Positions 53,779 through 64,000 of a stretch of 64,000 nt of DNA are shown here, piece by piece. The translations under genes and the position numbers were made by a program. Positions within the stretch are counted from its first letter, which is position 1; each line of letters opens with the position of its first letter. The stretch lies in assembly GCF_001653235.2 (NCBI RefSeq), contig NC_035792.1:1-64000 (forward strand). Direction: 5' to 3'. Source of the stretch: Pochonia chlamydosporia 170. Its lineage: Eukaryota > Ascomycota > Sordariomycetes > Hypocreales > Clavicipitaceae. The notes below the pieces were generated by a model, which saw nothing but the letters and a program-made list of their open reading frames with translations, was not told where the DNA came from and did no database searches.

Positions 53779-56053
53779 TGCAGTACCTCGAAGCTGTCGC
53801 CGTATGGGACCATACTTGCTTTCGTGATGGCCAGACCTCACCTAAGGCTGTTCTTCCTGTAAGAATCACTTGACGCAGTGGCGATGGTGTTAAAGTGGGA
53901 GCAGTTTTAATGACGATGCAACCCCACATTCTCACCAAAACTCACGAACTTCAACGCACAACATCTTATTAAACCTTCAGTTAAAACGCCTTAAATTTAT
54001 TTTCCAGTTTATTTAAGACAAAAATTACCATAATTTAAACTTTTAGCGCTTTTAAATTTCAGGTTATGGAGTATTGAGCAGTTGAAGTGTAGAGTGCTGG
54101 AATAACCGTGTCTAATTTTAGGCTAAGCAAAGTGACGAAAAATAACCACCCACTTTCGCTTTATGTCTACATGACTCTTCAGACTTTATACTCCAAGCTT
54201 TGTAAAAAATTTAAACACCGAATGCATTTGAGGTCAGTAATAGGCTCACTTTAAATTGAAAGCCTAATTTTACATAAGGAGGAAGGAGGTCTGAGAGTAG
54301 AAATCGTAGCTTGTGGGTTGGTAATTGCGAGGTCGCATCGTCATGTAAATGCAGTGACTGTACGGAAGGAGACGTCCTGGAGCTCCCTGCAAACAACCAG
54401 TCCGGTGCACCGCACCAGTGGTTTCGGACATGGAACTCCCCCTGGCGCGCGGTTGTCCGTAGTGCGGCTGTGCAAGTGCGGGGTCTCCCGGGTAAATGGC
54501 AGAGCCGATATGCAGCCTCACCCCAAGCTAGTGCGCCAGAATGGTAGCCCACAAACGCACGGTGACCGCAGATGAGCATCGATGTGCCTTTCAGGGAAAA
54601 CATGCTACAAACAACTGAGGTGGGGAATGATGACGAGGCCATAAATGTGCCCATCGCGCAACCGTGATGCGTCCCGTCAATTTGCCGTTCCAGGGTAGAG
54701 TCCAAGTAAGTCCGGTTACTGTCAGCCACACGTCTTCCATTGTCGAAGACCGGCATCTGTTAGAGGCCGGTAAACTAGGCTGAGTTGGGTTGCGTGCCGG
54801 CGCCGCCGGGCATGAGGCNNNNNNNNNNNNNNNNNNNNNNNNNCCGGCACTCACACACAAGGCGGGCTGGAGGTGGCCGTCGCCATCGCCGCCGGCGCAG
54901 CTGCGCAACGCGCAGAAATTGAAGTTTTATGTAATGTTAAGCAAATCAATAATAATTACGAGTACTTTCTTAACAGTACGTGCCAAGAAAGTAATAATAC
55001 AGGGGAAGGTGCTCCATCAAGCTTTTATAGATGACGGCTTGCGATTCAGGGTAGGCTAGATATGCGACACAGTTGGTAAGATATCCATGCTCCAGCTGAC
55101 ACCTCATGAGGCTCCGTTGGTTCCAATTGTGACGAAACGGCCCCACTTTTAGGACGTAGATTGCTTGAGTCAGAGCTTCTTTTGAACCGCTTACTCTCTT
55201 TGTGACCAATCGCTTTATCCAAGTCGCACTCGACCTTGCTCGTGCCCTTTTACCGTCACATATTGTTCACCTGCACCTCGAGGTTAGCTACTTCCGCCCG
55301 TGGTTGCCGTATTGTTAGCTCTAGCATTTCATTCTCAGACTGTAGTCTTCTCATCCGAGATATTGGGCTGGTCCCACATCCGGAATTTTGAGCCATCGTC
55401 GAGTGGTCTCAAAATGCCGTAGCCACCTATGTAATGTTGAGATAGCCTCAGACCGCTTCTGCGACATATCAAATGTGACAGGACTTGCAGTTAAAACTAA
55501 TCGGATACAACTGTCGTGATGTTAAGTGCTATAATAGCCAGCATCTGTGAATGGCAAAATCAAGGGAACGGATCGTACGTAAGGAGACCCTCTTCCTGGC
55601 CGCAAAAGCAATTTCACACAAGCCTTAACCCGGCCCGCGTCTAAAGCGCGCTATGTTCCAGGGGTGAAATATGCTAACGGCTCGATCCGTAGTGGATGAT
55701 CCCCATGGCTTAGCTGAACTGGCAACAGACTGGATCGACGATGCATACTGTTCTCCTTACCGATGATTGTGTCGACGACTCGTGCCTTGTATTTGTGCAA
55801 TCGAACGCAGCCAATTACTGTACTGCGTGACATTGGAAACCCCTGACAGTCAACGTTCCGCGATCTGAGAATATTTATCTGAGGTTCTTGATTCTGGAAT
55901 CTTTGGTCTGGATATGACCCATCGTGTACACGAAGTATGCGTTGAGTTTTGAAGACATTGTAACCACCATTAGTTCTGATCCGTTGGTGGCAGGTTGTGT
56001 AGATAGGCATCAATAACCACGATTGGGCCATGTACGCAGTGCCCAGAATTACA
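53779..56053. other. AT-rich and gene-poor stretch
   Basis: 53960-54080 is strongly AT-rich, which would suit RIP-degraded DNA. No domain is recognisable in any frame. An assembly gap lies at 54819-54843 in GC-rich, palindrome-prone sequence. Confidence 0.4.
54819..54843. other. Assembly gap (25 N)
   Basis: Run of 25 undetermined bases flanked by CCGGC-rich sequence on both sides (GTGCCGGCGCCGCCGGGC before, CCGGCACTC after). True length unknown. Confidence 0.95.
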
Positions 56054-56167
56054 AGACATCTTTAGGCAGCTGAGTCGCTGCGTAGTGGCACGGGCCGTGC
56101 CACAAGGTATATAGATGTATGAGAGCTGTCAGCCTAAATTGAATAGAAGATAAGTTCAATCGCAACA
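56054..56167 (+). mobile_element. Small solo LTR, copy 2 (5' truncated)
   Basis: Matches the right 114 bp of 14741-14880: GACATCTTTAGGCAGCTGAG through the TATATAGATGTATGAGAGC block to CAATCGCAACA. The first 25 bp are absent and no target duplication is visible. Confidence 0.7.
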
Positions 56168-56492
56168 GAGGGCCTTCAATTATGTGTCAATCTCGTGGGC
56201 GTAGGATAAGCGGAAGCTAGAAGCGGAACAACTGAAGTTGGCTGAACAACGGGGCGTCAAACGAGTGGCCAGACTGGTTGCGCATCGCCAGATCACCATC
56301 ATTGCAGAGCTGCGGGAGGGCCACCCATTCCGGGGTGAGAACGTTCACTTTGAAGGTCCACCGTCGGCCAAAGCACGGATACATCAAGCCGCAAGCGCAA
56401 GTCATCGTCTGATACCACCTCGGACAATGCGTCCGGATCCAAGAGGCGGCGGTCCGGATCCTCATATTTACTTTTTCCGGCTATGTTTAGTC

Positions 56493-56650
56493 ATAATAAC
56501 CGACGTTATGATAACTAGCAATTATACCAAGTTCTGCATGTTCAATTAACAGAGGCATATTTATCCGACAGTTGTTGGATAAGTATGCCTCTGTTGAAAG
56601 AGCATGCAAACTTGGCGTAACTGCTAGCTGTTGTTGCCAAAATACCGCTG
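56493..56650. repeat. Head-to-head inverted pair of the TTATCCGACAA repeat
   Basis: 56493-56572 is a plus-strand copy (AACCGACGTTATGA... ACAGAGGCATATTTATCCGACA). 56566-56650 is a minus-strand copy of the same sequence (GGATAAGTATGCCTCTGTTG...), so the two meet nearly tail to tail and can form a long hairpin. Downstream, 56640-56730 resembles 60245-60335. Confidence 0.55.
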
Positions 56651-57721
56651 CACCACTGAGCAAAAGTGTAGACCCACTACGGAGCTTTTCTCTAGCAGTA
56701 ACAGTAGCTCATATTTTGCCCGACAGCTGTCGTAACGTCGGCTATAAAGATGAGGATAGCCTGAAAAAGCAATTATTGAGCGAAGCTTGTCTATACTCCG
56801 ACCCTTACAGTCAGGGGGTGTGCTTACAGTGGCCCAAGGCCGCAAGATGGCGGCGCAGAAGCAGGAAGTCGAGTTGCATAAGGCCTAGCAGAAGATCGAC
56901 TTGGCCATGGTCAGGTACGATAACGCCCTCAAAAGATGGTATTTGGAGGCAGCAAAAAGGACCAGGCGTATGGGATTGGACTTTGTGTACCAACCACGGG
57001 CGCTCACAACTGCAGCTATTCGGCGTGGCATTGAATCTATTAGCTTATTTAAGAGGTCATCATGGCAATGCCCCGCAAAGACACAAACTGATACAGGTGC
57101 CATAATTGTTATCATCCGCACGGCCGCACAGCCGCAGTTGAGACCCATGTGCTTAATCGCAAGGAAGCTTTCACTATGTTTTGATAATTCGTTTATGACC
57201 AATGCACGGGTAAATTATAGCTGCATAAGGCAAGGCTTAAGACAAAGCCCGTCGGCACATTACCTGCACATGCACGAGCTGGTATTTGTTTTCTTAGTGC
57301 CGCGCGGGGCATCATTGCGGCCACCGACAACAGGCATTGTTAGTTACATGGCATGGATTCCGGGTCCCCTATGACATCATAGCGAGTAGCAGTGGCTTGA
57401 GGACAAATGAATAAGGAACTGGAGAAAATTAGACCTATGCGCTCGACTGTGCTAAATGACAACCATAATGATCCCGCTCAAGGTAGCCGATTTAAGCTGC
57501 ACTCGACCGCTTCGAGCGCCTACCGGGAGAGTTTGAGAGCACCTTCTGTCGGGCAAATCCACTGCAGGGGCTAGTCCTCAGTGGACCCCCACCTTTCTAG
57601 AGTACCTTGGGCTACGCTAAAATGAAAGACCTGGTGGGACGGTTCGTGAAAGAACTGGGAACCCAGGCGCTTCTATGAGTGTCAAGGTCAAGTCGCTCAT
57701 TCAAAGCAAACACAGTATGGG

Positions 57722-57836
57722 ATTGCCTACGAGGCAACAACAATTATCATACTGCTGCCTTGAAGGCAGCAGTATTCTAAAGTATTTAGCATTCGTATGA
57801 TTCCACTCTTTTTGTAGAAAATCAAGAGTCTTTCGT
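57722..57836 (-). repeat. Dispersed stem-loop repeat, copy 2
   Basis: Complement of this stretch begins GACTCTTGATTTTCTAC, passes TGGAATCATACGAA and has the hairpin ACTGCTGCCTT-CAAGGCAGCAGT, as at 23177. The two copies differ in the loop by compensating bases, so the stem is preserved. Confidence 0.55.
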
Positions 57837-58034
57837 TTTGTCTGAGCTGTCCCAAACAATCGTGCTGTGTGACAATGAGCGAAGGCCAGGGTGGCCGAGC
57901 TTGAGTAAAGCCCTACCGTGGAAGTCACGGTAGGCATCGCTATGTCAGATAGTTGGGGAAGGCAGAGGTTGCTGGGAACCACTATACTGACAGCTAATTG
58001 ACGGATAATGGTGTCTCTGTTGATTGTACACGCA

Positions 58035-58125
58035 ACCATCTTGCCACCTGGGTGGCAACAGTAGTCGTAATGCTGCTGCCTTGGGGCAGCAGCAGTATTC
58101 CGAAAGTATTAAATATCTTGAGTTT
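58035..58125 (-). repeat. Dispersed stem-loop repeat, copy 3 (partial)
   Basis: Complement contains AATACTTTCGGAATACTGC followed by a longer hairpin (TGCTGCTGCC-CCAAGGCAGCAGCA) and TTGCCAC, aligning with the second half of copy 2. Confidence 0.45.
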
Positions 58126-58537
58126 CTGCTGTGGAACGGAGGAAGGAAGGGGGGATACGGAAGGGGAGGAATATAGGAGAATTAAAAACTGTGCAACGCA
58201 ACATCTGTGAAGGACTGTAGCTAGAAAATATCTCATAACGCAACACAACATGCGATGCTTGGGAACTTTCGCCCCTCCTTCTCGAATGGGACTGCCAAGA
58301 TGCTGCCAAGCTAACTACTACTAAGTTTCAGACAATATTGTGGGTTTACATGAGATCGAGAATAACTGCGCTGAAGCCACCAATTGTATTGAGTGACAAT
58401 TTTCTGGGGAGCAGTAACTCTATTTGGAGCTACACGGGAACCCTGCAGCTCTTTAAACACAGAGGAGACCTCTTGCCTGTTTGGGCAGTAGCAGCCACCT
58501 AGCCGAGCCAGCCTCAGCCTTAGCCCAATACGGTTGA

Positions 58538-58714
58538 TGTAACGGGCTGAGCCCGATAGTGGCTCGGCTTGGGCTCTCGCGCCTCCAGCTGAGCGAGCGA
58601 GATTAGCGGCGTTGAGCTCCTTGAACTCTCCTTTTCTTTCTTTTCTTCCTCACCTTTGGATACTTGCTATAGTCGTCTGGCTAGTTGTGAAACTACTCAG
58701 CTTGAACCATTACA
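58538..58714 (+). mobile_element. Solo LTR-like element, 177 bp
   Basis: Begins TGTAACGGGCTGAGCCCG and ends CTTGAACCATTACA. Contains a pyrimidine-rich tract and TTGGATACTTGCTATAGTCG, all shared with the complement of 62993-63221. No matching 5-bp flanks here. Confidence 0.55.
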
Positions 58715-59303
58715 GCCATCACTCCCTTTCTGACTTGGCTAGTTGTGATCTTTATAAACCTGTATTTCTGAGTTGACGTGCCACAGTCCCCGCTGCAAAT
58801 ATTTGTCAGGAATATGGCGGCTCTGCAGTATGACGGCGACAATTCTATCTTCAAAAGATAAATCACGTTGATTATTACTGTCTTCTTCTTGCTCTGTCTG
58901 CTTGTTCTGTCTTCTTGTTGCTTGTGTTCTTACAAAGGAGCGGAATCATACGATTGCAGCGGGCGATTGCTGCGCAAAGCGCGATTCATCACTCGTACTG
59001 CCCCAATCTGGACAAGACATCCCGGAGTGAATCCCGGCTAAGTTCCGAACCAAACCACGTGGATGCGACCTGACAGCCCAAGCCATGAATGTCTTACCTA
59101 GTACACCGCATTGACTGTTTTAGGACAAGCGCAGCTCTGGTGCCTTTTCCAGTAACGGCACTTGGGTGGAAGTCTTTTGGCCAATCACGCCAGATCTGAG
59201 GTCGCTGCAGACATGGCAAGATTTAAGCACCGTACTTGTAACAAGGGTTGATAGTTGCCCTGTTAGAGGAGTCTCCACCTGGCGTAATTAATTGTGGCTA
59301 TGT

Positions 59304-59340
59304 GTTTGTTTGTGTGCGTGTGTGTGTGTGTGTGCGCGCA
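59304..59340. repeat. GT microsatellite
   Basis: TG/GT dinucleotide run with a few interruptions, followed by GCGCGC. Confidence 0.8.
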
Positions 59341-61141
59341 CTCGTCGCATCTTCTGCGTTTGGTCCCGTATGGAAGTTGACAGTTGCAATTTAATGCTTG
59401 TCTCCAAGCAGTCGAGATGGTGTAGTGGTAATAAGGCTATTTGAGACAGCAGATATAGCAATACGTCGGACGGTATCCGAATAGCGACAGGGACAGGTTT
59501 AATCGAGAACCCCCTTCAGGTGTCCAGTTATTTTCAGGGGGGATCGCCATAGGTCGACATGTTGGTCTTACCACATTTCGATCCAATACCAGGCTTGCCG
59601 ACTGTTAATCCCTGTGGCCTTGCCATTGGCTGCTACCCTTCAGTACGTTGTCGTCAGGAGTGCCTACATTTATGCGACATTCCCTCGTTTTATTACTTTC
59701 TTGGCATGTAATTGTTAACAAAGTCGGCACGGGTAAGGAACATGGCGTTCTTAACAAAACCACAACTCTGTTTGGTTTGAGACTCATGGAACGCCTCTTA
59801 ATACATAGGCTGCGCCAAGGGGTGGCCCGTTGACGCAGGTCGTCGTTATGTTCCAACCATTCTGCAGCCATGTATTTAATGACGCACGGCTACGAGTAAC
59901 TCTATTGGGTCCCCAGTAGGACTGGAATACGTAGGAACAACTGACAGTTCACAAGCAAGCCACAAACTCCAAACGCATGTGGAGTAACAGATCCTGCTCC
60001 ACCAAGAGTCCTTATATTCGTAAATTAATTAACGTCACGCATGGCTGTCAGAATAGCTGGCGGTCGCTGCAGGAATGAAGATCCCATTTAACTTGACAGA
60101 ACATTCATAAATCAGATGAATATCATTCAGTGTATCCTGACTTCATGAAGCATGTCAGGCATTGAACTCGGTCTCCAGAGGCAACATCCATATTCAGCAA
60201 CACAACTTCTTCCCATGCAAAACTTTCCTCCTCGAATTGTCGGATAAATCCGCTAGACCACTAAGCAAAAAGTGCAGGTCCGCCGTCTCTCCAGCAGTCA
60301 TAATAGGGGCATATATTCTACGCGACGCGAATATTGAGCAGCCATTATCGAGTCGCAGCAGCCCGTACCGACATGACTACCACCGATTTCGTTCGACTTC
60401 CAACCGATGCGGAGCAGATCTGCATGATTTCAGCGGCGAAACACTGCAGACACAAGCGCACAGTTTTGTTGCGGCCAAAATCCAGGGGAAGCACTGATCA
60501 CGAGGGGACCTACCATCACGATGAGCCTCTCCAGACCAAATCACTCTTCCGCAAGACTTCAGTCATTAAATGGGGCTTACATAACCTAACGACGCTCGTT
60601 CCTCACGAATTGCGCCTGAACTGGTACGTCTGCCAAGCTCGTAATAACATGCATAGGAATTCGCCTTCTAAATCATTCTCCAGATTGGAAGACTTATTCA
60701 GGCTTCATGCGCCAGCTTCTACATTTGGTGGTTTTCTGGGTCGAGTTTGGGATGCCTGTCATGCCTAAAGCTTATTTCATTTGTCATCGCAGAAATAATA
60801 TGCTCATGGATAAGGTTCAAGTGCATATTTCTGAGCTGGCCGCTCAGGCTGTTAAAAACCGCTCTCGTACATAGGTTGATTAGAGCGTATGGAATATTCC
60901 AGATGGATAGAAAGCCTGCCCAGGTCATACAAGGATGCATCATGGATCTTGCAGATCGAGCCCTGGATTCCATGTTGCGTGAGCAGCGTAATGATGTCAC
61001 GTTATGAGACTCATTGTTAACTAAGCTTCTTGACAAAGTAATTATTCTTGTTGTTGTTGTCCGAGCTGCAGACTCTGTCTGCAGCTCTCCTTTTAATATC
61101 AAAACACTTCCTTTCGTACGAATCTGTTTTTCGGCTAACTT

Positions 61142-61228
61142 TAGTCATGATAACCGACGTTATGACAACTAAGCGATTACACCAAGTTTGCTTGTTCTAT
61201 CAACAGAGGCAATTCTTATCCGACAAAT
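61142..61228 (+). repeat. TTATCCGACAA repeat, copy 4
   Basis: Runs from TCATGATAACCGACGTTATG to TTCTTATCCGACAA, aligned with 56493-56572 and 4247-4332. Confidence 0.55.
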
Positions 61229-61324
61229 GAACAGAAACACGGAAACACCTCCAAAGATTCAAAACCCAACGTTTGACGGGCCGAAAAGACGAAAGTTGTT
61301 CCCTTGGATTCCTACATAAAGGGT

Positions 61325-61418
61325 GGAATCATACGAGAACTAAATGATTGTTACGCAAACTTTTAGCGTATGATTTTGCTCATCTTTTTGTGAAGGCATC
61401 AAGAGTGTCAAAACAAAA
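61325..61418. repeat. Palindromic block related to the stem-loop repeat
   Basis: GGTGGAATCATACGAGA on the left is mirrored by GCGTATGATTTTGCTCATC and CATCAAGAGTGTC on the right, both resembling the GGAATCATACGA / GACTCTTGATTTTC arms of the 23177 repeat in opposite orientations. Confidence 0.4.
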
Positions 61419-61649
61419 ACCAGCTTTACAATGAGAATCATAGACCAGATAGCGGAATTGCAGTGGGTCTTGTCGGAGAATTATAAATGCAAAACAGAAC
61501 ACCATAGCATTCTCAAGCCAAACCGGTACAATTTACTCCATACTATTCTGATATCATCAGGTATGCGACAACGACAGTACGGTGGTCAAATAACGCCTCT
61601 ATCGCGATGCCATTGATTGTCATTAATACTTGATTTCCCATTTGTCGCT

Positions 61650-61690
61650 CAGACTTGGGTCACTCGGGTCACTCGAGTCACTCGGATCAT
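61650..61690. repeat. Short tandem repeat of a GGTCACTCG unit
   Basis: Three to four imperfect 9-bp units (GGGTCACTCGGGTCACTCGA and onward). Confidence 0.7.
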
Positions 61691-62436
61691 ATCACTTGAC
61701 ACGGACCCGGAGTGGTAGACGTGATGCTATTTTTGTATAAAATATCACGGCCGCCAAACAACATTCAACGACATATCTTCCCCGGTATGTTACAGCCCCA
61801 GTTATTTAGGTGCTGACACCATCAGGGTCCATGTTGACGGCTCGGGTCCCTCTCCCTCTAGGGAGTATTATTCCGTGGCTGAGTGTCATCTCGCGCTCGC
61901 CTATGAGAGGCAATATGTGACGCTTCGGAGCTCGATCAGCAGTAATGTCATCGTGGGAGATAGTTGCATTTGGCGACAAGTCAGCTTCGGGGTGTGGGAG
62001 AGTGGTGTTGGGACCTGGTGATAGTCAGTGGTGTACGTGATCTAACTGGCAAAAACATCGGATTGCTTAACAAAGCATTCCTTCACCAAAAGGCTCTGGG
62101 AAGCCAGTGTCCCTGGCACTGGCGTTGTGTCTTGGTTGGGTTTGTAGCAGACACGACTGAGTTTTGTGGATCAACCAGGGCATCAGCAACTATGCTCCTA
62201 TGAGAAGCTTTCTGGCATGCGATGATGACCTGGGATACATAATTGGAGCTCCGCAAATTACGAGGCATTGAATTCAGTGTATGACGTTGCGAGCTCCTGT
62301 AAAGTTTGATGCAACAACGATCACGGGGGGGGGACAATGCATCCATCGTTGGTAAAGCCTCTTCAACATACAACAACTGGCAAGTCCTTTTCGTTCCCTA
62401 CCCCGAGCCCTGCGACCAGGGGATTGATAGAGAAAC

Positions 62437-62646
62437 GTGGACTCAACTAGGCCAGCTGTGGACTATAAGGTATGTTGCAAGTGCTTGTGCTCCGAGGCGT
62501 GGCGCGAGGTCGAAATTTGCTCGGGGCCCGTGGACAATGCGGCAGAACTTGGTGCCTGCCTTCTACACAAACAACTGTGCTTTCGCCCAATGGGAGGCTG
62601 CAAACCGTGTAGCACCCAGAAAGGCGTAGCACGCGTGTCAAAGTAG
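62437..62646 (+). other. Cysteine-rich short ORF, doubtful
   Basis: A 69-codon ATG frame with nine cysteines in its second half (VCCKCLCSEAWREVEICSGP, then GACLLHKQLCF and GGCKPCSTQ). It lacks a signal peptide, and no upstream exon with good splice signals was found. It could be the last exon of a small Cys-rich protein or chance. Confidence 0.2.
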
Positions 62647-62992
62647 TGTAGCACCCTTATCAATGGCCATTAAGATTCTCGAGCAATATCCGTTCTACAC
62701 AGCCGCATCCACACAAGTATTCGACCAACTACAGGCCTAACACAACACTGTCTGTGGGAGCTACTTATACACAGCACCTACAGGCCTACAGGCCTACAGG
62801 CCTTCTACTACGATCTGTATCGGGCCTGGCTGTTTTGGACGAAAAAGGGAATACAGCCAATCGGAGTCGCTGCGTACACCTGGGTTGTCCTTTTTGGACT
62901 AAAACCCTCATTTAATTTCCACCGTCACATCTCATCACATGAATTATCCCCCATTTTCACTCAAAAAGTGTTTTTTTTATAGCGTTACCAAG

Positions 62993-63221
62993 TGTAACGG
63001 TTCAAGCGAGTATATTGACAACTGGCTAGAACGACTAGAACGAGTATCCAAAGCTAAGGAGGAAAGAAAGAAGAGAACAAGAATGCAAGAGCTCGCAGAG
63101 CTCTTGTAGGCTTGTGAGCTTGCTTCTGCTAATCTCGCTTGTTGCTGGGGGTTACCAGTGACAAGGTTGGAGACGAAGGCGAGAGCTCCAGCCGAGTCAC
63201 CATCGGGTTCAGCCCGTTACA
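62993..63221 (-). mobile_element. Solo LTR-like element, 229 bp, with CCAAG duplication
   Basis: Flanked by a perfect 5-bp duplication, CCAAG, at 62988-62992 and 63222-63226. On the minus strand it starts TGTAACGGGCTGAACCCG and ends CTTGAACCGTTACA, so ends are inverted TGTAACGG. The body is shared with 58538-58714. Solo LTR is the likeliest reading; a MITE with short inverted repeats is possible. Confidence 0.7.
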
Positions 63222-64000
63222 CCAAGGCCCAATGCTATTGTAGTAGTACTGCAGTGCTATTCCAGTGTCCTCTTTTCTTGACGAATATCACCACTTGCCT
63301 CACCACCGAGGCTACTGGATATTAAAACCCCTTCCATACAATGTCCATCGCAAACTTCAACTAGTGGGGAGAAAGCGACTAAGGCGGTTGATGTATATGT
63401 ACGTTGGCAATGGCTGAATGTGGAGGGAGGGGGGGAGGGGGGGAGGGGGACGGAAGCGTACGAATAGAGATTTGCGTAAGTTACAAATAAAGACTGTCTA
63501 TTTTGAAGGCATTGAAGTTCGTGGCTGCACACAGTACAAATCACAACACGCACTGTACAATCTGACAGCTGCACGCATGATTGGATGATTGATTGGGTAG
63601 TGGCAATGCAACGCAATGCTGCCAGACCGCCTCATCGAAGCCATAACTGAGCGAGCCTCTCCAGCAACGCTGTGTCCCTCCCTCATCCAGTTCATGTGCG
63701 TCAACTCTCGCTTGATTTATGTGCGCTTGATCTCCTTCTCGCCGGATTTCAATATCGAGCAATTAGCCGTTAGTGGCCTCATTGTTTCGGCTAAGAGGTG
63801 ACGTGCGTATCAACGTCCTTGAGCCCTTTGCCTCGGCTTGCATTTTCATGTGGTACCCGCTACATTACTTCGACACTACATAATGCTGTTTCATAATGCT
63901 GTTTCGTGTGAGAAATCGCTCTGTTTTCGAATCGCACTCACGAACACGTCGCGGTATCTAGTCGTTGCAACAAATTGACTGCTCACTATTTTAGATCTGC
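63222..64000. other. Right end of window; no supported gene
   Basis: A plus-strand ATG frame at 63616-63801 (LPDRLIEAITERASPATLCP) could open a gene but stops after 61 codons and no intron is evident. A G-run block at 63419-63452 is noted as a finding. Confidence 0.3.

Larger units (their letters stand above)
56651..58537. other. Gene-poor stretch with stem-loop repeats
   Basis: No gene supported; frames are short and overlapping on both strands. Holds two copies of the GCTGCC stem-loop repeat listed separately. Confidence 0.4.
58715..62992. other. Gene-poor 4.3 kb with minor repeats
   Basis: No gene I can support. A 144-codon plus-strand frame at 60334-60768 has no recognisable domain. Minor repeats inside are listed separately. 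60229-60335 shares decayed sequence with 56640-56730, including a CCGCTAGACCACTAAGC-like block. Confidence 0.35.

Noticed and set aside
59410..59515. tRNA-like stretch with an A-box-like TGGTGTAGTGG and a weak GGTTTAATC box
   Set aside because: The spacing between boxes is too long, no acceptor stem pairs, and no anticodon arm can be drawn; it is at most a decayed tRNA-derived sequence.
58538..63221. One LTR retrotransposon bounded by the two LTR-like elements
   Set aside because: They are in opposite orientations, one has its own CCAAG duplication, and no gag-pol lies between.
61660..63460. CRISPR-like array or telomeric repeat among the short tandem repeats
   Set aside because: Units are few, imperfect and unspaced; no telomere unit TTAGGG array occurs.

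Overview
The window looks like a repeat-rich accessory region of a filamentous ascomycete. The introns are short (about 40-90 bp) with GTAAGT/GTGAGT donors and CTAAC/CTGAC-type branch sites. The gene families are fungal: a rhodopsin-like membrane protein, a DUF3435 tyrosine recombinase, bZIP proteins and a Cys-rich fungal membrane family. The transposon set (hAT, pogo/Fot-like, MULE/Hop-like, Helitron, Tad-like LINE, small LTRs) is what Fusarium accessory chromosomes carry. The genus is an inference. Nothing prokaryotic is present.

Layout. 1.4-2.7 kb: an intact three-exon rhodopsin-like gene. 5.7-15.3 kb: two copies of a small bZIP gene (a third is at 28.7 kb) around a second, broken bZIP gene, a hAT family (765-bp deletion derivative plus a 3' fragment), a decayed hAT element (hAT-A) and a broken amidohydrolase. 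15.7-18.9 kb: an intact five-exon DUF3435 recombinase of the Starship-captain superfamily, followed by a possible small gene. 19-23 kb: pieces of a LINE, an NLR/WD-type protein and an ankyrin-repeat protein. 23.2-26.9 kb: a Hop-like MULE and a decayed pogo element. 27.2-29.1 kb: an amine-oxidase 3' end cut exactly at the inverted repeat of a 620-bp hAT MITE, then bZIP copy 3.

29.1-41.7 kb is the most interesting part. Two Helitron-derived units each have a minus-strand Rep-side gene transcribed divergently from a plus-strand gene for an unrecognised protein. The two plus-strand proteins are related to each other (shared ALxTxTxKIAG core and an R-x-R-H-P-P-R tail). The left unit sits between inverted copies of the 3' end of a hAT element (hAT-D), whose intact transposase gene lies between the units.

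41.7-48.6 kb is a pile of insertions: solo LTR, hAT-A fragment, LINE 3' half, intact hAT-C with clear inverted repeats, and a 2.3-kb pogo-like element with near-perfect 47-bp inverted repeats, TA duplications and one stop codon. 49.3-51.3 kb is a fungal membrane-protein gene with an apparent frameshift. 51.3-64 kb is gene-poor, with solo LTRs, dispersed stem-loop repeats and a 25-base gap.

Many broken genes carry stop codons that a single C-to-T change (either strand) would explain, which suggests RIP-like mutation. hAT-C, hAT-D, the recombinase and one Helitron companion gene remain open. Exon coordinates were deduced by hand from splice signals and frame continuity and may be off by a few bases.
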